64,000 bases of DNA. Origin: Stappia taiwanensis (GTDB lineage Bacteria > Pseudomonadota > Alphaproteobacteria > Rhizobiales > Stappiaceae). The notes under the pieces are model-generated. The model saw nothing but the letters and a program-made list of their open reading frames with translations, had not been told where the DNA came from and ran no database searches. Location: contig NZ_BMCR01000001.1 in assembly GCF_014635285.1 (NCBI RefSeq), positions 372,001 to 436,000 of the forward strand. The letters are read 5' to 3'. Positions 56,528 to 63,824 of the stretch are shown in pieces (position 1 is the first letter of the stretch; every line of letters begins with the position of its first letter). Made by a program: the position numbers and the translations under genes.

Positions 56528-56788
56528 ATGCCTGAGACCATGTCACCGACAGATATTCAGAAAGCCCGGGTGCAGCTCGGGCTTTCGGTTGCTGACATGG
56601 CGCGGATGCTCGGTCATTCGGATTTGCACCAGCGCCGACTGGAAAGCGATCCGGATATCGAGATGCACCGCCGGGCGCGGCCGACGACGGTGCGCCTCTT
56701 GCGCGCCTATCTGGATGGCTACCGCCCGGCCGACTGGCCGGAGTACAGCCGACCGGGCCAGGCTGCGAAACGAATTGACGCTGAGTGA
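56528..56788 (+). CDS. Small HTH DNA-binding protein
   Basis: This 86-residue protein has an HTH (IQKARVQLGLSVADMARMLGHSDLHQRRLES) and a C-terminal basic tail with RLLRAYLDGYRP, typical of short phage/alphaproteobacterial regulators. It starts 2 nt after the methylase stop and ends next to the convergent membrane-protein gene. It probably regulates the cassette or its own promoter, possibly by binding the TGGTTATATT repeats. Confidence 0.78.
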   Translation: MPETMSPTDIQKARVQLGLSVADMARMLGHSDLHQRRLESDPDIEMHRRARPTTVRLLRAYLDGYRPADWPEYSRPGQAAKRIDAE

Positions 56789-56962
56789 TCACCACATATC
56801 GAACAGCGCGGCCGCCTGAATCACCACGATCCACAGCAGGATGAAGATGGCGGCCTGCGCGCGGCCGGGCTCCTGGCTCCACGCGAAGGCGAGAAAGGCG
56901 AAGAGCGGTAGAAACGCGATTCCCGCGACGGCCGCCAGCCCCTGAAGAAGAACGTCCCACAT
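56789..56962 (-). CDS. Small two-helix membrane protein
   Basis: This 57-residue protein has two hydrophobic helices, VLLQGLAAVAGIAFLPLFAF (residues 4-23) and AAIFILLWIVVIQAAAL (38-54). It lies 21 nt after the helicase gene on the same strand and stops next to the convergent HTH gene. No obvious ribosome site is visible. Phage small membrane proteins of this shape may be holin-like or host-inhibitory; this is inference. Confidence 0.5.
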   Translation of the reverse strand: MWDVLLQGLAAVAGIAFLPLFAFLAFAWSQEPGRAQAAIFILLWIVVIQAAALFDMW

Positions 56963-56983
56963 GGGGCGAGCTTAGCCGCCCGC

Positions 56984-58834
56984 CTAATCCTCCGCCTTCG
57001 GCATCGCGGCATCATAGGCGCCGAGATCCACCAGCAGGCAGTGTTTCGCCGTCCGGTTGATCTTGATCGTGTGATAGCGCTGTTCAAGGCCGCGCAACAC
57101 GATGTGTTCCGGCGCCTGTTTCAGGGCCAACCACCAGCCCCCTTCAAAAAAGTCCGTCTCCTGGAAGATCTTGAACAGCGCCGGGTGTTTCGCCGGCACC
57201 GCCAAGAACGGACCGATGCCGATTTCACCGGCCTTGCGCAGGCCGAGGCCGGCAAGCGCCAGCCGCTCGCGCGCATATTGCAGCTCCAGCGATGCACCGC
57301 GCTCATATTCCAGCAGCACGCCGCCGACCGTCAGCCGGTCGCCGCTGCGATGCGCGTCGATCGTGGCCGCCAACAGGTGCTCAAGGCACTCCTGCCATTT
57401 TTCCGTTTGCTCCGCGCGTTCGGCCTCGGTGGCGGCGCGGATGATTTCCGCCAGCCGCTCCTGATCGGAGATTTCCAGCCCGAGCGCTTCCAGCGCCTCA
57501 GGGCCGACCAGCAATTCGGCGGCCGCGAGCAACGTGCCGTAGGTATCCATCGCGCGCGCGTCGAAACCGGCTTTGTGCAGCGTTTGCTTCCAGTCGGGCA
57601 GGAGGCGCGTGCGAAATTCCTGCCAGCCGTCCATGATCTGCCGCAGGATCATGCGGCCGTCCGTGTCCCGCACGACAGGTTCGCGGCCGTGGGCCTTGTC
57701 GAGGCGCTTGAGGTTGAGGGTTGCCATCCGCGTCTTGTCCTGGACGCCCATCGGCGGCGGCAAAATCGCAGAGAACATAAAGCTGGATCGCGCCTGGAAC
57801 GTGGTGCCCTCGTGATTGGCGCCGCCGCGCGCCATCTTGCCGCCGCTCGATGCCAGACGCGCCAGCTCGATAATGCTGGTCGCCTTGGAGCTGCCGCGCT
57901 TCGCCTCCAGTTCATCGACCGTCACGGGCAGGCTGTCCTGCTTGACGTGCTGGTAGATGCCGGCGGCGGTCGTGTCGACCAGGGCGATCAGGCTATCGCC
58001 CAGGATCGCCTGCGTCAGGCTGTGCAGTGTCGACTTGCCGACACCGGCGCCGCCGGTGGTGAAGACGATCGGCCGCCAGTCGAGCGCCCCCCCCATGAAC
58101 GCGCAGGCAATCCAACCCAGAAACAGCACCGGATCCAGATATGGACGGTCCCAGTTCCATGTACGCAGATCCTCAAGGATCGAGAGGGCAGGGCTCTCCT
58201 CGCGGGCGATCGCGGTTTCCCACGGCCGGTCGATGTCGGGCGATCGCAGATAGAGATATCCGTCATGTTCGGCCGGGCGGGCGGTGATAAGCTTGCCCCT
58301 GTCATCGACCGACCACAGGAATTCGCCTGAGTTCCAGATGAATGCGCCGGAATCAACCATCCAGCCACCGCGCCCGCGCACGCGCTTTTCCGGATCGAAC
58401 AGCCCGCGCCGCTTGCCCTCCGACACCAGGCAGATCATCGCCTTGTCACGCTCGACGCGATCGATCTTGTAGATCGGCTCACCATCTTCATTGGTGCCGA
58501 CCTTCTTCATCGCCGGCCACCCCCAGTAGAGGTAGTTGATCTTCGGCGCGAACAGACTGGTCAGGATGTGCATATCCCAGCGCTCCACCGCGTGGAGCTG
58601 ACCGGTGGCTGACCGGCAATAGGTCACCGTGCCATTGTGACCCAAGACTTCTACCGGGCAGTTTGGCGGCATGCGGTCCCAGGGCGCGCCGATCCACTTT
58701 CCGGGGAGGATACCATCGCGCGCAAGGTTCGGGTCCGGATCCTCGATATCCGCCCGTTCCTCCAGACGGCGTTGCGCCTCCAGCCAATGCGCGCGGGTTG
58801 CCTGTGTCCCGACCTGTGTCCTGCGCTTCGCCAT
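56984..58834 (-). CDS. Phage primase/helicase (P-loop ATPase)
   Basis: This 616-residue protein has a P-loop GGAGVGKS at residues 261-268, downstream acidic motif SLPVTVDELEAKRG, and ARSSFMFSAILPPPMG (sensor-like), as in DUF927/virulence-E-type phage DNA helicases. It should unwind DNA during phage replication with the Toprim protein encoded upstream. The start at 58834 is chosen because the longer frame (to 58876) would run through the terminator hairpin and lacks a ribosome site. It is last in the early operon. Confidence 0.82.
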   Translation of the reverse strand: MAKRRTQVGTQATRAHWLEAQRRLEERADIEDPDPNLARDGILPGKWIGAPWDRMPPNCPVEVLGHNGTVTYCRSATGQLHAVERWDMHILTSLFAPKINYLYWGWPAMKKVGTNEDGEPIYKIDRVERDKAMICLVSEGKRRGLFDPEKRVRGRGGWMVDSGAFIWNSGEFLWSVDDRGKLITARPAEHDGYLYLRSPDIDRPWETAIAREESPALSILEDLRTWNWDRPYLDPVLFLGWIACAFMGGALDWRPIVFTTGGAGVGKSTLHSLTQAILGDSLIALVDTTAAGIYQHVKQDSLPVTVDELEAKRGSSKATSIIELARLASSGGKMARGGANHEGTTFQARSSFMFSAILPPPMGVQDKTRMATLNLKRLDKAHGREPVVRDTDGRMILRQIMDGWQEFRTRLLPDWKQTLHKAGFDARAMDTYGTLLAAAELLVGPEALEALGLEISDQERLAEIIRAATEAERAEQTEKWQECLEHLLAATIDAHRSGDRLTVGGVLLEYERGASLELQYARERLALAGLGLRKAGEIGIGPFLAVPAKHPALFKIFQETDFFEGGWWLALKQAPEHIVLRGLEQRYHTIKINRTAKHCLLVDLGAYDAAMPKAED

Positions 58835-58853
58835 GTTCAGCCATTCCCATTCG

Positions 58854-58894
58854 AAAAAAAAGCCGCCAGCGATCATGCAAGGATCGCAGGCGGC
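58854..58894 (-). terminator. Strong intrinsic terminator just before the helicase gene
   Basis: A 13-bp stem (GCCGCC-A-GCGATC at 58862-58874 with GATCGC-A-GGCGGC at 58882-58894, one mismatch) is followed on the minus strand by eight T (complement of 58854-58861). It ends 20 nt before the helicase ATG and 21 nt after the preceding gene, leaving no room for a normal promoter. Confidence 0.88.
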
Positions 58895-58914
58895 GGTAAT
58901 CCCGTTGCGACCGC

Positions 58915-59400
58915 TCAGCGCCCCTTTGCGGTATCCGTCAGCCCCAGCGGCTCGCGAACGACCTTCAGCGCCAGGTGTCGGGGATCCGATGGCGGGGCAT
59001 CCGCCGCGCGATCCGCATCGGTCGGCAGCGGGTCGGCCTCGGTCGCTACCTGTTGATCGGCGATCGCCAGGACTGCACGGAACACACGAACCTTGAACCG
59101 CAGCAACTCGTCACCGCCGCGCGCCTGGCCGCGCATGGACAGATGCGTCACCACCGCCTCGTCGCTGGCGCCGGGCGCGCGGCGAAGGTACTCGGCCATG
59201 CACACGGCCTGGTCAGCGAGACGGCACGGCTCGGCCGGGTCTGCATCCTCACCGATCCAGCCGCGCACGGCCGCCCGCGTGGCGCGGAAGGCCGCCCACG
59301 CGGCCAGGTCACCGCCGAACAGGGGAGGGGCGGGTTCAGCGCTCACCACAGCCGTCGACGCCGGTTCCGGTTGCGCTTTCTTTGCCTGTTGCTTGCTCAT
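58915..59400 (-). CDS. Early phage protein of unknown function
   Basis: This 161-residue protein has a Lys/Ala/Pro N-terminus (MSKQQAKKAQPEP) and a helical core (LAAWAAFRATRAAVRGWIGEDADPAEPCRLADQAVCMAEYLRR). No family was recognised. It overlaps the DUF2829/Tad2-like gene by 4 nt and is the last gene before the terminator. It may be a small replication accessory factor, judging by position only. Confidence 0.65.
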   Translation of the reverse strand: MSKQQAKKAQPEPASTAVVSAEPAPPLFGGDLAAWAAFRATRAAVRGWIGEDADPAEPCRLADQAVCMAEYLRRAPGASDEAVVTHLSMRGQARGGDELLRFKVRVFRAVLAIADQQVATEADPLPTDADRAADAPPSDPRHLALKVVREPLGLTDTAKGR

Positions 59401-59678
59401 GCGGCGGTCTCCGTGATCCCAACGACGTTCCAGTCGTCGGCCATGATGTCGGTCTGTGAGGCGAGCCAGGGAACAATGCTCCCGTCCGCCGCGCGCATGT
59501 CGATGTGCGGCCGGTAGGTGACTTCCGTCCCCTCTCCGAGGATGGAGGGCAGCGGCTCCCGGCTCACCCGGAAGTTGGAGCCGGCGACGAGGAACACGAA
59601 CATTCCCTTGCCGTTCCAGCCGGCCCGCGCGAGCCGCTTTCCTTCCTTGATCGCGTTCAACGCATCGCTGAAGTTCAT
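59397..59678 (-). CDS. DUF2829 family, Tad2-like anti-Thoeris protein
   Basis: This 93-residue protein matches the DUF2829 pattern along its whole length. It has MNFSDALNAIKEGKRLARAGWNGKGMFVFLV at the start, RPHIDMRAADGSIVPWLASQTDIMADDW in the second half, and the hallmark W-N-G-K-G-M and DxxADDW ends. Characterised DUF2829 proteins (Tad2) bind and sequester cyclic ADP-ribose-type signals of the Thoeris immune system, and some also bind CBASS cyclic nucleotides. It overlaps both neighbours by 4 nt in the early operon, so it would be made at once after infection or induction. Confidence 0.88.
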   Translation of the reverse strand: MNFSDALNAIKEGKRLARAGWNGKGMFVFLVAGSNFRVSREPLPSILGEGTEVTYRPHIDMRAADGSIVPWLASQTDIMADDWNVVGITETAA

Positions 59679-60799
59679 TCCACATCTCCTTTGCCTAGGT
59701 CGTTAAAATCGCTGCCGGCGTGCGGCCGCATCAGCTCCACCGGCTTGCCGCTCGCCTCAAGCTGTGCAAGCGCACGGTCGAGCTGGCGCTGTGCTTGCGG
59801 CTTGTCCCAATCGTTCTCGCCGGCCACGATCACCGCCGAAATGAAATCGAAATTCACTGGCACATTGCCAATCCCGGTGATCGAGCCACCGGCGGCAACC
59901 CGCGCCTCGGGAATGTCCATCGCGATGCGCTCGCCGGTCTCGATGCCCTCAGACAGCACCAGCGGATGCGGCTGGGTGGCCTGCCATGGCGGGACACCTT
60001 CCGGACCGTGGCTGATCCAGACGGCCGCGCCTTTGGTCGGCGCTTTCATCAGCCGCGGGCTGTTCTTTGGCCCCAGCACAGCCTTTTCCGGCTTCACAGG
60101 GTCAAGAAAGGTCACATGACATGCACGGATCTGGCCGAGCGGCGAGCGCATGGCGGCGAGAATGCCCGGCAGCAAGGGCCCGGGCCGCGTCTTGATCGCA
60201 CGGCCGCGCTCATCGCGGCTCCACTCGGCAAGCGTCCAGTACTCCACCTGTGCCGCGTAGCGCAGCGATGTGCGGTCACGATTGCGAATCTTGTCCAGGT
60301 CGATCGCGCGCGCGCGAAGATAGGCGCGGGCATGAGCCTCGGCCGCAGATCCGGCGCCGTCCATCATTGCCTGATCGAACAGCTTTTCCGCCTGCCGTCT
60401 TTCCCATTCCGCCCGGCGGCGGGCCTTCTCATCGTCTTCGGCCGCGCGGACACGCGCCGCCTCCGCGAAGCTTCGGCGCTGGTCGGCGGTCATCTGGGCA
60501 AAACCGAGGAAATCGCGCGACCATTGCAGCGCCCCGCGAAAGTCGGTCTGATGCAGGTATTGCACGAGCCCGACGACATCGCCCTTGTCTCCCGAACGCC
60601 AGTCTTTCCACGCCCCTTTGTCTCCGGTCAGGGCAACCTTGAGCTCCGGGGTCTTGCGGTGGTCGGCCGTGATCGGATTGTTCGACACCCACAGCCGGCC
60701 GATGCGCCGGCCATGGGGCAACAGGCGCCGGCACAGATCCTCGATCCGATCCTTCAGGCCCTGCTTGACGGCCTCCACTTCGCGGCGACGGTCGGACAT
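59675..60799 (-). CDS. Toprim-domain primase-like protein
   Basis: This 374-residue protein has an N-terminal region without a clear zinc finger (WVSNNPITADHRKTPELKVALTGDKGAWKDWRSGDKGDVVGLVQYL). A charged helical linker follows, then a C-terminal Toprim domain with LVLSEGIETG (catalytic Glu) and VIVAGENDWD (acidic pair) and the ending SDFNDL. Such proteins prime phage DNA replication with a separate helicase. It starts 2 nt after the upstream stop and overlaps the Tad2-like gene by 4 nt. Confidence 0.86.
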   Translation of the reverse strand: MSDRRREVEAVKQGLKDRIEDLCRRLLPHGRRIGRLWVSNNPITADHRKTPELKVALTGDKGAWKDWRSGDKGDVVGLVQYLHQTDFRGALQWSRDFLGFAQMTADQRRSFAEAARVRAAEDDEKARRRAEWERRQAEKLFDQAMMDGAGSAAEAHARAYLRARAIDLDKIRNRDRTSLRYAAQVEYWTLAEWSRDERGRAIKTRPGPLLPGILAAMRSPLGQIRACHVTFLDPVKPEKAVLGPKNSPRLMKAPTKGAAVWISHGPEGVPPWQATQPHPLVLSEGIETGERIAMDIPEARVAAGGSITGIGNVPVNFDFISAVIVAGENDWDKPQAQRQLDRALAQLEASGKPVELMRPHAGSDFNDLGKGDVE

Positions 60800-60801
60800 A
60801 G

Positions 60802-61044
60802 TCAGTGCCCTTCATCCCTGCGATCCGCGCGGAACGGGATACCGAACTGGTCTTCCACTGCGTCCACATGGGCGAGGATCTGCCTGAACAGCTCGGCGGC
60901 GGCCGCCTTGGCCTCAGCATGGTCGGGTGCGCAACTGGCGAGCACTTGAGCCATCTGATCGGCCAGCGCCTCCAGAACCGAGCGAGGAGCCCGGCCGGTA
61001 CAAACCCGGTTAATCACTATGAACAGGTCGTCGCTTTCGCTCAT
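60802..61044 (-). CDS. Small early phage protein, unknown
   Basis: This 80-residue acidic helical protein starts MSESDDLFIVINRVCTG and continues with ALADQMAQVLASCAPDHAEAKAAAAELF. The start is placed where ATGA overlaps the methyltransferase stop. No family was recognised; it is between the methyltransferase and Toprim genes. Confidence 0.6.
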   Translation of the reverse strand: MSESDDLFIVINRVCTGRAPRSVLEALADQMAQVLASCAPDHAEAKAAAAELFRQILAHVDAVEDQFGIPFRADRRDEGH

Positions 61045-61763
61045 GCTGCTTTCTCCAAAGCGCGAATGATCGGGTGGTTTCTTGGTAGGTCCGAGCATCC
61101 CCCGAACCGCAAAATGTCGTAGTCACGCGAAAGTTCGCGCCGGCACGGCGGGATCCATCGAAACAGTGGCGCCGCCGCCGCGATCGACGGCGCCGGGTCG
61201 CGCTGCCAGACGATCCAGGCGTAGCTGGTCGCCGTCTTGGCATTGACGGCCCACCGACCGGCGACCATCGGCACCCGCTCGACAAACTGGAACACAGCCG
61301 TCGGCGGGTTTTTCAGAAAAAGGTCGGCATGGCGCGTCTGGCCTTCCAGCCAGTTGGACCGCACCAGCGCCGCGACGATCGCCGGCCGGTAGGACAGGGC
61401 GTGTTTGACGAACGTGGCCGCCTTGTTGAACGGCGGGTTCATGACAATGGTTTGTGGTCTCGGGTTGGGCCCCGGGCATGTGATCAAGAAGTCTTCAACC
61501 ATCCGCTGGCCGTAGGGGTGAACGTCGCTTTCGAGCACGCTCCAGAAGAAACCACCCAGCACCTTGCTCATGTGTCCCGCGCCGCAGCACGGATCCCATG
61601 CGCCGCGTTTTCTCAACGCGCCCATGCTCTTCACCAGCTGCGGCAGGCAATGCACCAGCAGCGCTCGCGTGGCCCAGGGTGGGGTCGGAAAGAAGTCGAG
61701 CCCCGCCGGCGGAGAATGCCGCCGGTTCATCACGGCAAGGGAGGAGCGCACAGTGGCGGTCAT
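61041..61763 (-). CDS. Phage DNA methyltransferase (NPPF type)
   Basis: This 240-residue protein has FFPTPPWATRALL, the SAM-binding DPCCGAGHMSKVL and catalytic NPPF (VMNPPFNKAATFVKHAL), as in N6-adenine methylases. The domain order differs from the methylase at 55479-56525, so the two are not simple duplicates. The start at 61763 overlaps the ASCH gene stop by 4 nt (ATGA). It may protect phage DNA or alter its recognition. Confidence 0.86.
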   Translation of the reverse strand: MTATVRSSLAVMNRRHSPPAGLDFFPTPPWATRALLVHCLPQLVKSMGALRKRGAWDPCCGAGHMSKVLGGFFWSVLESDVHPYGQRMVEDFLITCPGPNPRPQTIVMNPPFNKAATFVKHALSYRPAIVAALVRSNWLEGQTRHADLFLKNPPTAVFQFVERVPMVAGRWAVNAKTATSYAWIVWQRDPAPSIAAAAPLFRWIPPCRRELSRDYDILRFGGCSDLPRNHPIIRALEKAA

Positions 61764-62227
61764 AGCAGAGCGCCTTGCGCTTGATCGCGTGTGACAGGGA
61801 GCATCCACTTAGCGGGAGCTGGAACAATTGAGGTGTCGGCGGGTGACCAGCGGAAATACCCGAGTGCGCCGACAGCAGGGATGAACGGAACCGCCCGCGC
61901 ATCCGCCAGAACAAGGCCACGTGGACCAAAGAACCAGCGGCTTGAATGCTCCTTCACGACATCAACGACAGTTGCGACACCGATGATGCCGCCACGCAGG
62001 AGCGCGGCCGGAGGCGGGCATTCGACACCGACCGACGCCATGAAATCGGCCGCTTCCTCGTACTCGCTGCGGGTCATCCCTTTGGCTGCATGGATGCAGA
62101 CCGGGCCGCGACGACGGAGCCCATGATTCACGGCCTGCCATGAGCGGTTTTCGATGTCCTTGCCAGCGTGGATGATCGACCATGCCCACGGTTGACGGAT
62201 AGAAAGAGCCAGCTCGGGGAGCTTCAT
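61760..62227 (-). CDS. ASCH-domain protein
   Basis: This 155-residue protein starts MKLPELALSIRQPWAWSIIHAGKDIENRSW, the core of the ASCH (RNA/nucleotide-binding, PUA-like) fold, with VCIHAAKG and GGIIGVATVVDVV further on. ASCH proteins are frequent in phages and may bind modified nucleotides or RNA. The start shares a base with the upstream stop (TGATG); the long upstream frame is in the neighbouring gene's sequence. Confidence 0.85.
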   Translation of the reverse strand: MKLPELALSIRQPWAWSIIHAGKDIENRSWQAVNHGLRRRGPVCIHAAKGMTRSEYEEAADFMASVGVECPPPAALLRGGIIGVATVVDVVKEHSSRWFFGPRGLVLADARAVPFIPAVGALGYFRWSPADTSIVPAPAKWMLPVTRDQAQGALL

Positions 62228-62694
62228 CACCCACCCCTCCCAGCGCGGTCCAGCCGCTCGATTTCGGCGAGGATCAACGCGCCGGCTTTCACCAGGTCTC
62301 GGCGTGGACCTTGCGGCTTGAACCAAGCCCAGGACCACGACCAGCCCGGCCACCAGGTGCGCGCGCCGTTCGGGTTCACCAGGGCCATGAGGTAGGCGAT
62401 AGCTGCGAATGTCAGCTCGCCTCGCCGGTGCTGGTCGTCATGTTCCGCCGTGAACCCTTCCTCGATCGCCTGCCGGGCGCGCTCGTCGAGCACGTCACGG
62501 GCCGCGCGCGAGGGCAGGGGCGGCCGGTCGTTCCAGCTCGACACGAGGTTTTCCTTGCGGTCGAAGTGGACCGGCCCACAGGCGCCGCAGCGCTGGCAGA
62601 CGATGCAGGTCCCGCCGAAGTTGTCGCCGGGCTCATCGATCTCGTGGCGCTCCGCCGGACCACCGCAGAACGGGCAGGGGAGAAGGTCGGTCAC
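62227..62694 (-). CDS. Lar-type zinc protein fused to a phage C-terminal domain
   Basis: This 155-residue protein has an N-terminal Lar-family zinc ribbon: CPFCGG (residues 7-12), CIVCQRCGA and SWNDRP. These are seen in restriction-alleviation proteins. The second half (RDVLDERARQAIEEGFTAEHDDQHRRGELTFAAIAYLMALVNPNGA) resembles a separate phage domain usually found alone. The fusion may link anti-restriction to another function. GTG start, overlapping the previous stop by 4 nt (GTGA). Confidence 0.82.
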   Translation of the reverse strand: MTDLLPCPFCGGPAERHEIDEPGDNFGGTCIVCQRCGACGPVHFDRKENLVSSWNDRPPLPSRAARDVLDERARQAIEEGFTAEHDDQHRRGELTFAAIAYLMALVNPNGARTWWPGWSWSWAWFKPQGPRRDLVKAGALILAEIERLDRAGRGG

Positions 62695-62930
62695 AGGCTC
62701 CTCCCCTCATCGAGGGCAACCTGTATTGCCTCATCGAGACTGTCTTCCCCACGGAGGCAGCGCTTCATGTCGTCGCACTGGTCGACAACCGTCTGATCCA
62801 CATCGCCATAGAGGCCGCCGATCTCATCGAGCAGCACTTCTATCTTGCTCACCCGGCGCCGCGCTGCGGCGGCCGCGCTCTTGGGTGTCCAGCGCTTGAG
62901 GGAGACATAACCTTTGGGCCGTCGGCTCAT
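62691..62930 (-). CDS. Small early phage protein with coiled coil, unknown
   Basis: This 79-residue protein starts MSRRPKGYVSLKRWTPKSAAAAARRRVSKIEVLL (basic N-terminus) and has an acidic helical tail. An AGGAG lies upstream of the ATG. No family was recognised. It sits 40 nt after the DnaA-like regulator and overlaps the Lar-like gene. Confidence 0.6.
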   Translation of the reverse strand: MSRRPKGYVSLKRWTPKSAAAAARRRVSKIEVLLDEIGGLYGDVDQTVVDQCDDMKRCLRGEDSLDEAIQVALDEGRSL

Positions 62931-62970
62931 GCGTTTCTCCTGTTGTGCCTGACCGGTGGCAGCGGAAATC

Positions 62971-63492
62971 TCATGTTTCGACCTGCATCACCCGCTCGAT
63001 GGCGCTGATCACGGATCCGTCGTCATCGCTTTCGCGCGTGTCCTCGATCGCATTGACGGCCAGGCTGACCGCCGCCGCCGTCATGCCCGAGACGCGGGCC
63101 AGATCGGCCTGGCTGACACCGCAGCAGACATGCGCGATATAGAGCGCTCGCCGACGCACTTGCGCCGCTGTCATCCATTCAGGATCACTGGTCGCGCGCC
63201 GCGACGGATCATGCGCCAACACTTGCATCGGATCGGCCTGCGCCTCCTGCGCCACCAGGACCACCGCCAACCGGTAAAGTTGAAAGGCCTGGCCAGCATC
63301 GTTCGCGGAGCCGTTGCACAGCCGCCGCAACCCGATTGCCAGGCTCGATAGCGTTGCGGGGCGGGGTGCGTGCTCGCCCCCGCGCAGGCGACCATAGTGA
63401 GCCAAACTCACCCCCGACGCGGAGCAGAGCTGTAGCAGCGTCCAGCCTTGAGACTGTCGCCGCGCCTCGATATCGCGAACGGAGAGTGTCAT
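62971..63492 (-). CDS. Phage regulator with XRE-like N-terminus and DnaA domain-IV-like C-terminus
   Basis: This 173-residue protein has an N-terminal XRE-type HTH (MTLSVRDIEARRQSQGWTLLQLCSASGVSLAHYGRLRGG). Its C-terminal domain (RRRALYIAHVCCGVSQADLARVSGMTAAAVSLAVNAIEDTRESDD) resembles DnaA domain IV or the related short alphaproteobacterial HTH proteins. No AAA+ ATPase is present. It could regulate early genes or mark an origin. The start overlaps the Cro-like stop by 4 nt; the frame extends to 63792 but overlaps other genes. Confidence 0.78.
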   Translation of the reverse strand: MTLSVRDIEARRQSQGWTLLQLCSASGVSLAHYGRLRGGEHAPRPATLSSLAIGLRRLCNGSANDAGQAFQLYRLAVVLVAQEAQADPMQVLAHDPSRRATSDPEWMTAAQVRRRALYIAHVCCGVSQADLARVSGMTAAAVSLAVNAIEDTRESDDDGSVISAIERVMQVET

Positions 63493-63707
63493 TCGGCAGC
63501 CTCGTCCGGAAGGCGATAGCCCGTATGCAGATCGTTGGCCGTTACATCGCCATCGGTCGCCTTCACGATGCGGGTGATGCTTCCCGGCGAGGGGAAGCGC
63601 CGCCGGTACTCCCAATCGGCAATGGTGCCGGCTTTGCATCCGATGATTTTTGCCGCCTCCGCGCGCGTCAGATTGCGCTCGGATCGCCACTTGGTCAGTG
63701 GGTGCAT
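63489..63707 (-). CDS. Cro-like HTH protein
   Basis: This 72-residue protein starts MHPLTKWRSERNLTRAEAAKIIGCKAGTIADWEYRRRF, a short XRE/YdaS-like HTH. It is the first gene of the leftward early operon and faces the repressor gene across a 117-nt operator region, the usual layout for Cro in lambda-like switches. Its promoter contains the ATATG-C-CATAT palindrome. Confidence 0.8.
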   Translation of the reverse strand: MHPLTKWRSERNLTRAEAAKIIGCKAGTIADWEYRRRFPSPGSITRIVKATDGDVTANDLHTGYRLPDEAAE

Positions 63708-63741
63708 GCCGCAAGGCTCCCGATTGAGTGATTCGTGCTTC

Positions 63742-63794
63742 TTGCAGATTAGGGCAATATGCCATATCGTCGTCAACATCAAAATATGGCATTC
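63742..63794. promoter_or_regulatory. Divergent repressor/Cro control region with palindromic operators
   Basis: ATATG-C-CATAT at 63757-63767 is an 11-bp palindrome, and ATATG-G-CATTC at 63784-63794 is a near copy. The first lies between a leftward -35 (TTGACG, complement of 63771-63776) and a -10 (CCTAAT, complement of 63748-63753), 17 nt apart. A rightward pair TTGCAG (63742-63747)/TATCGT (63765-63770) is weaker. Confidence 0.6.
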
Positions 63795-63824
63795 CGCCAG
63801 AAGATTGGTGTTGCGAGGATTTGT

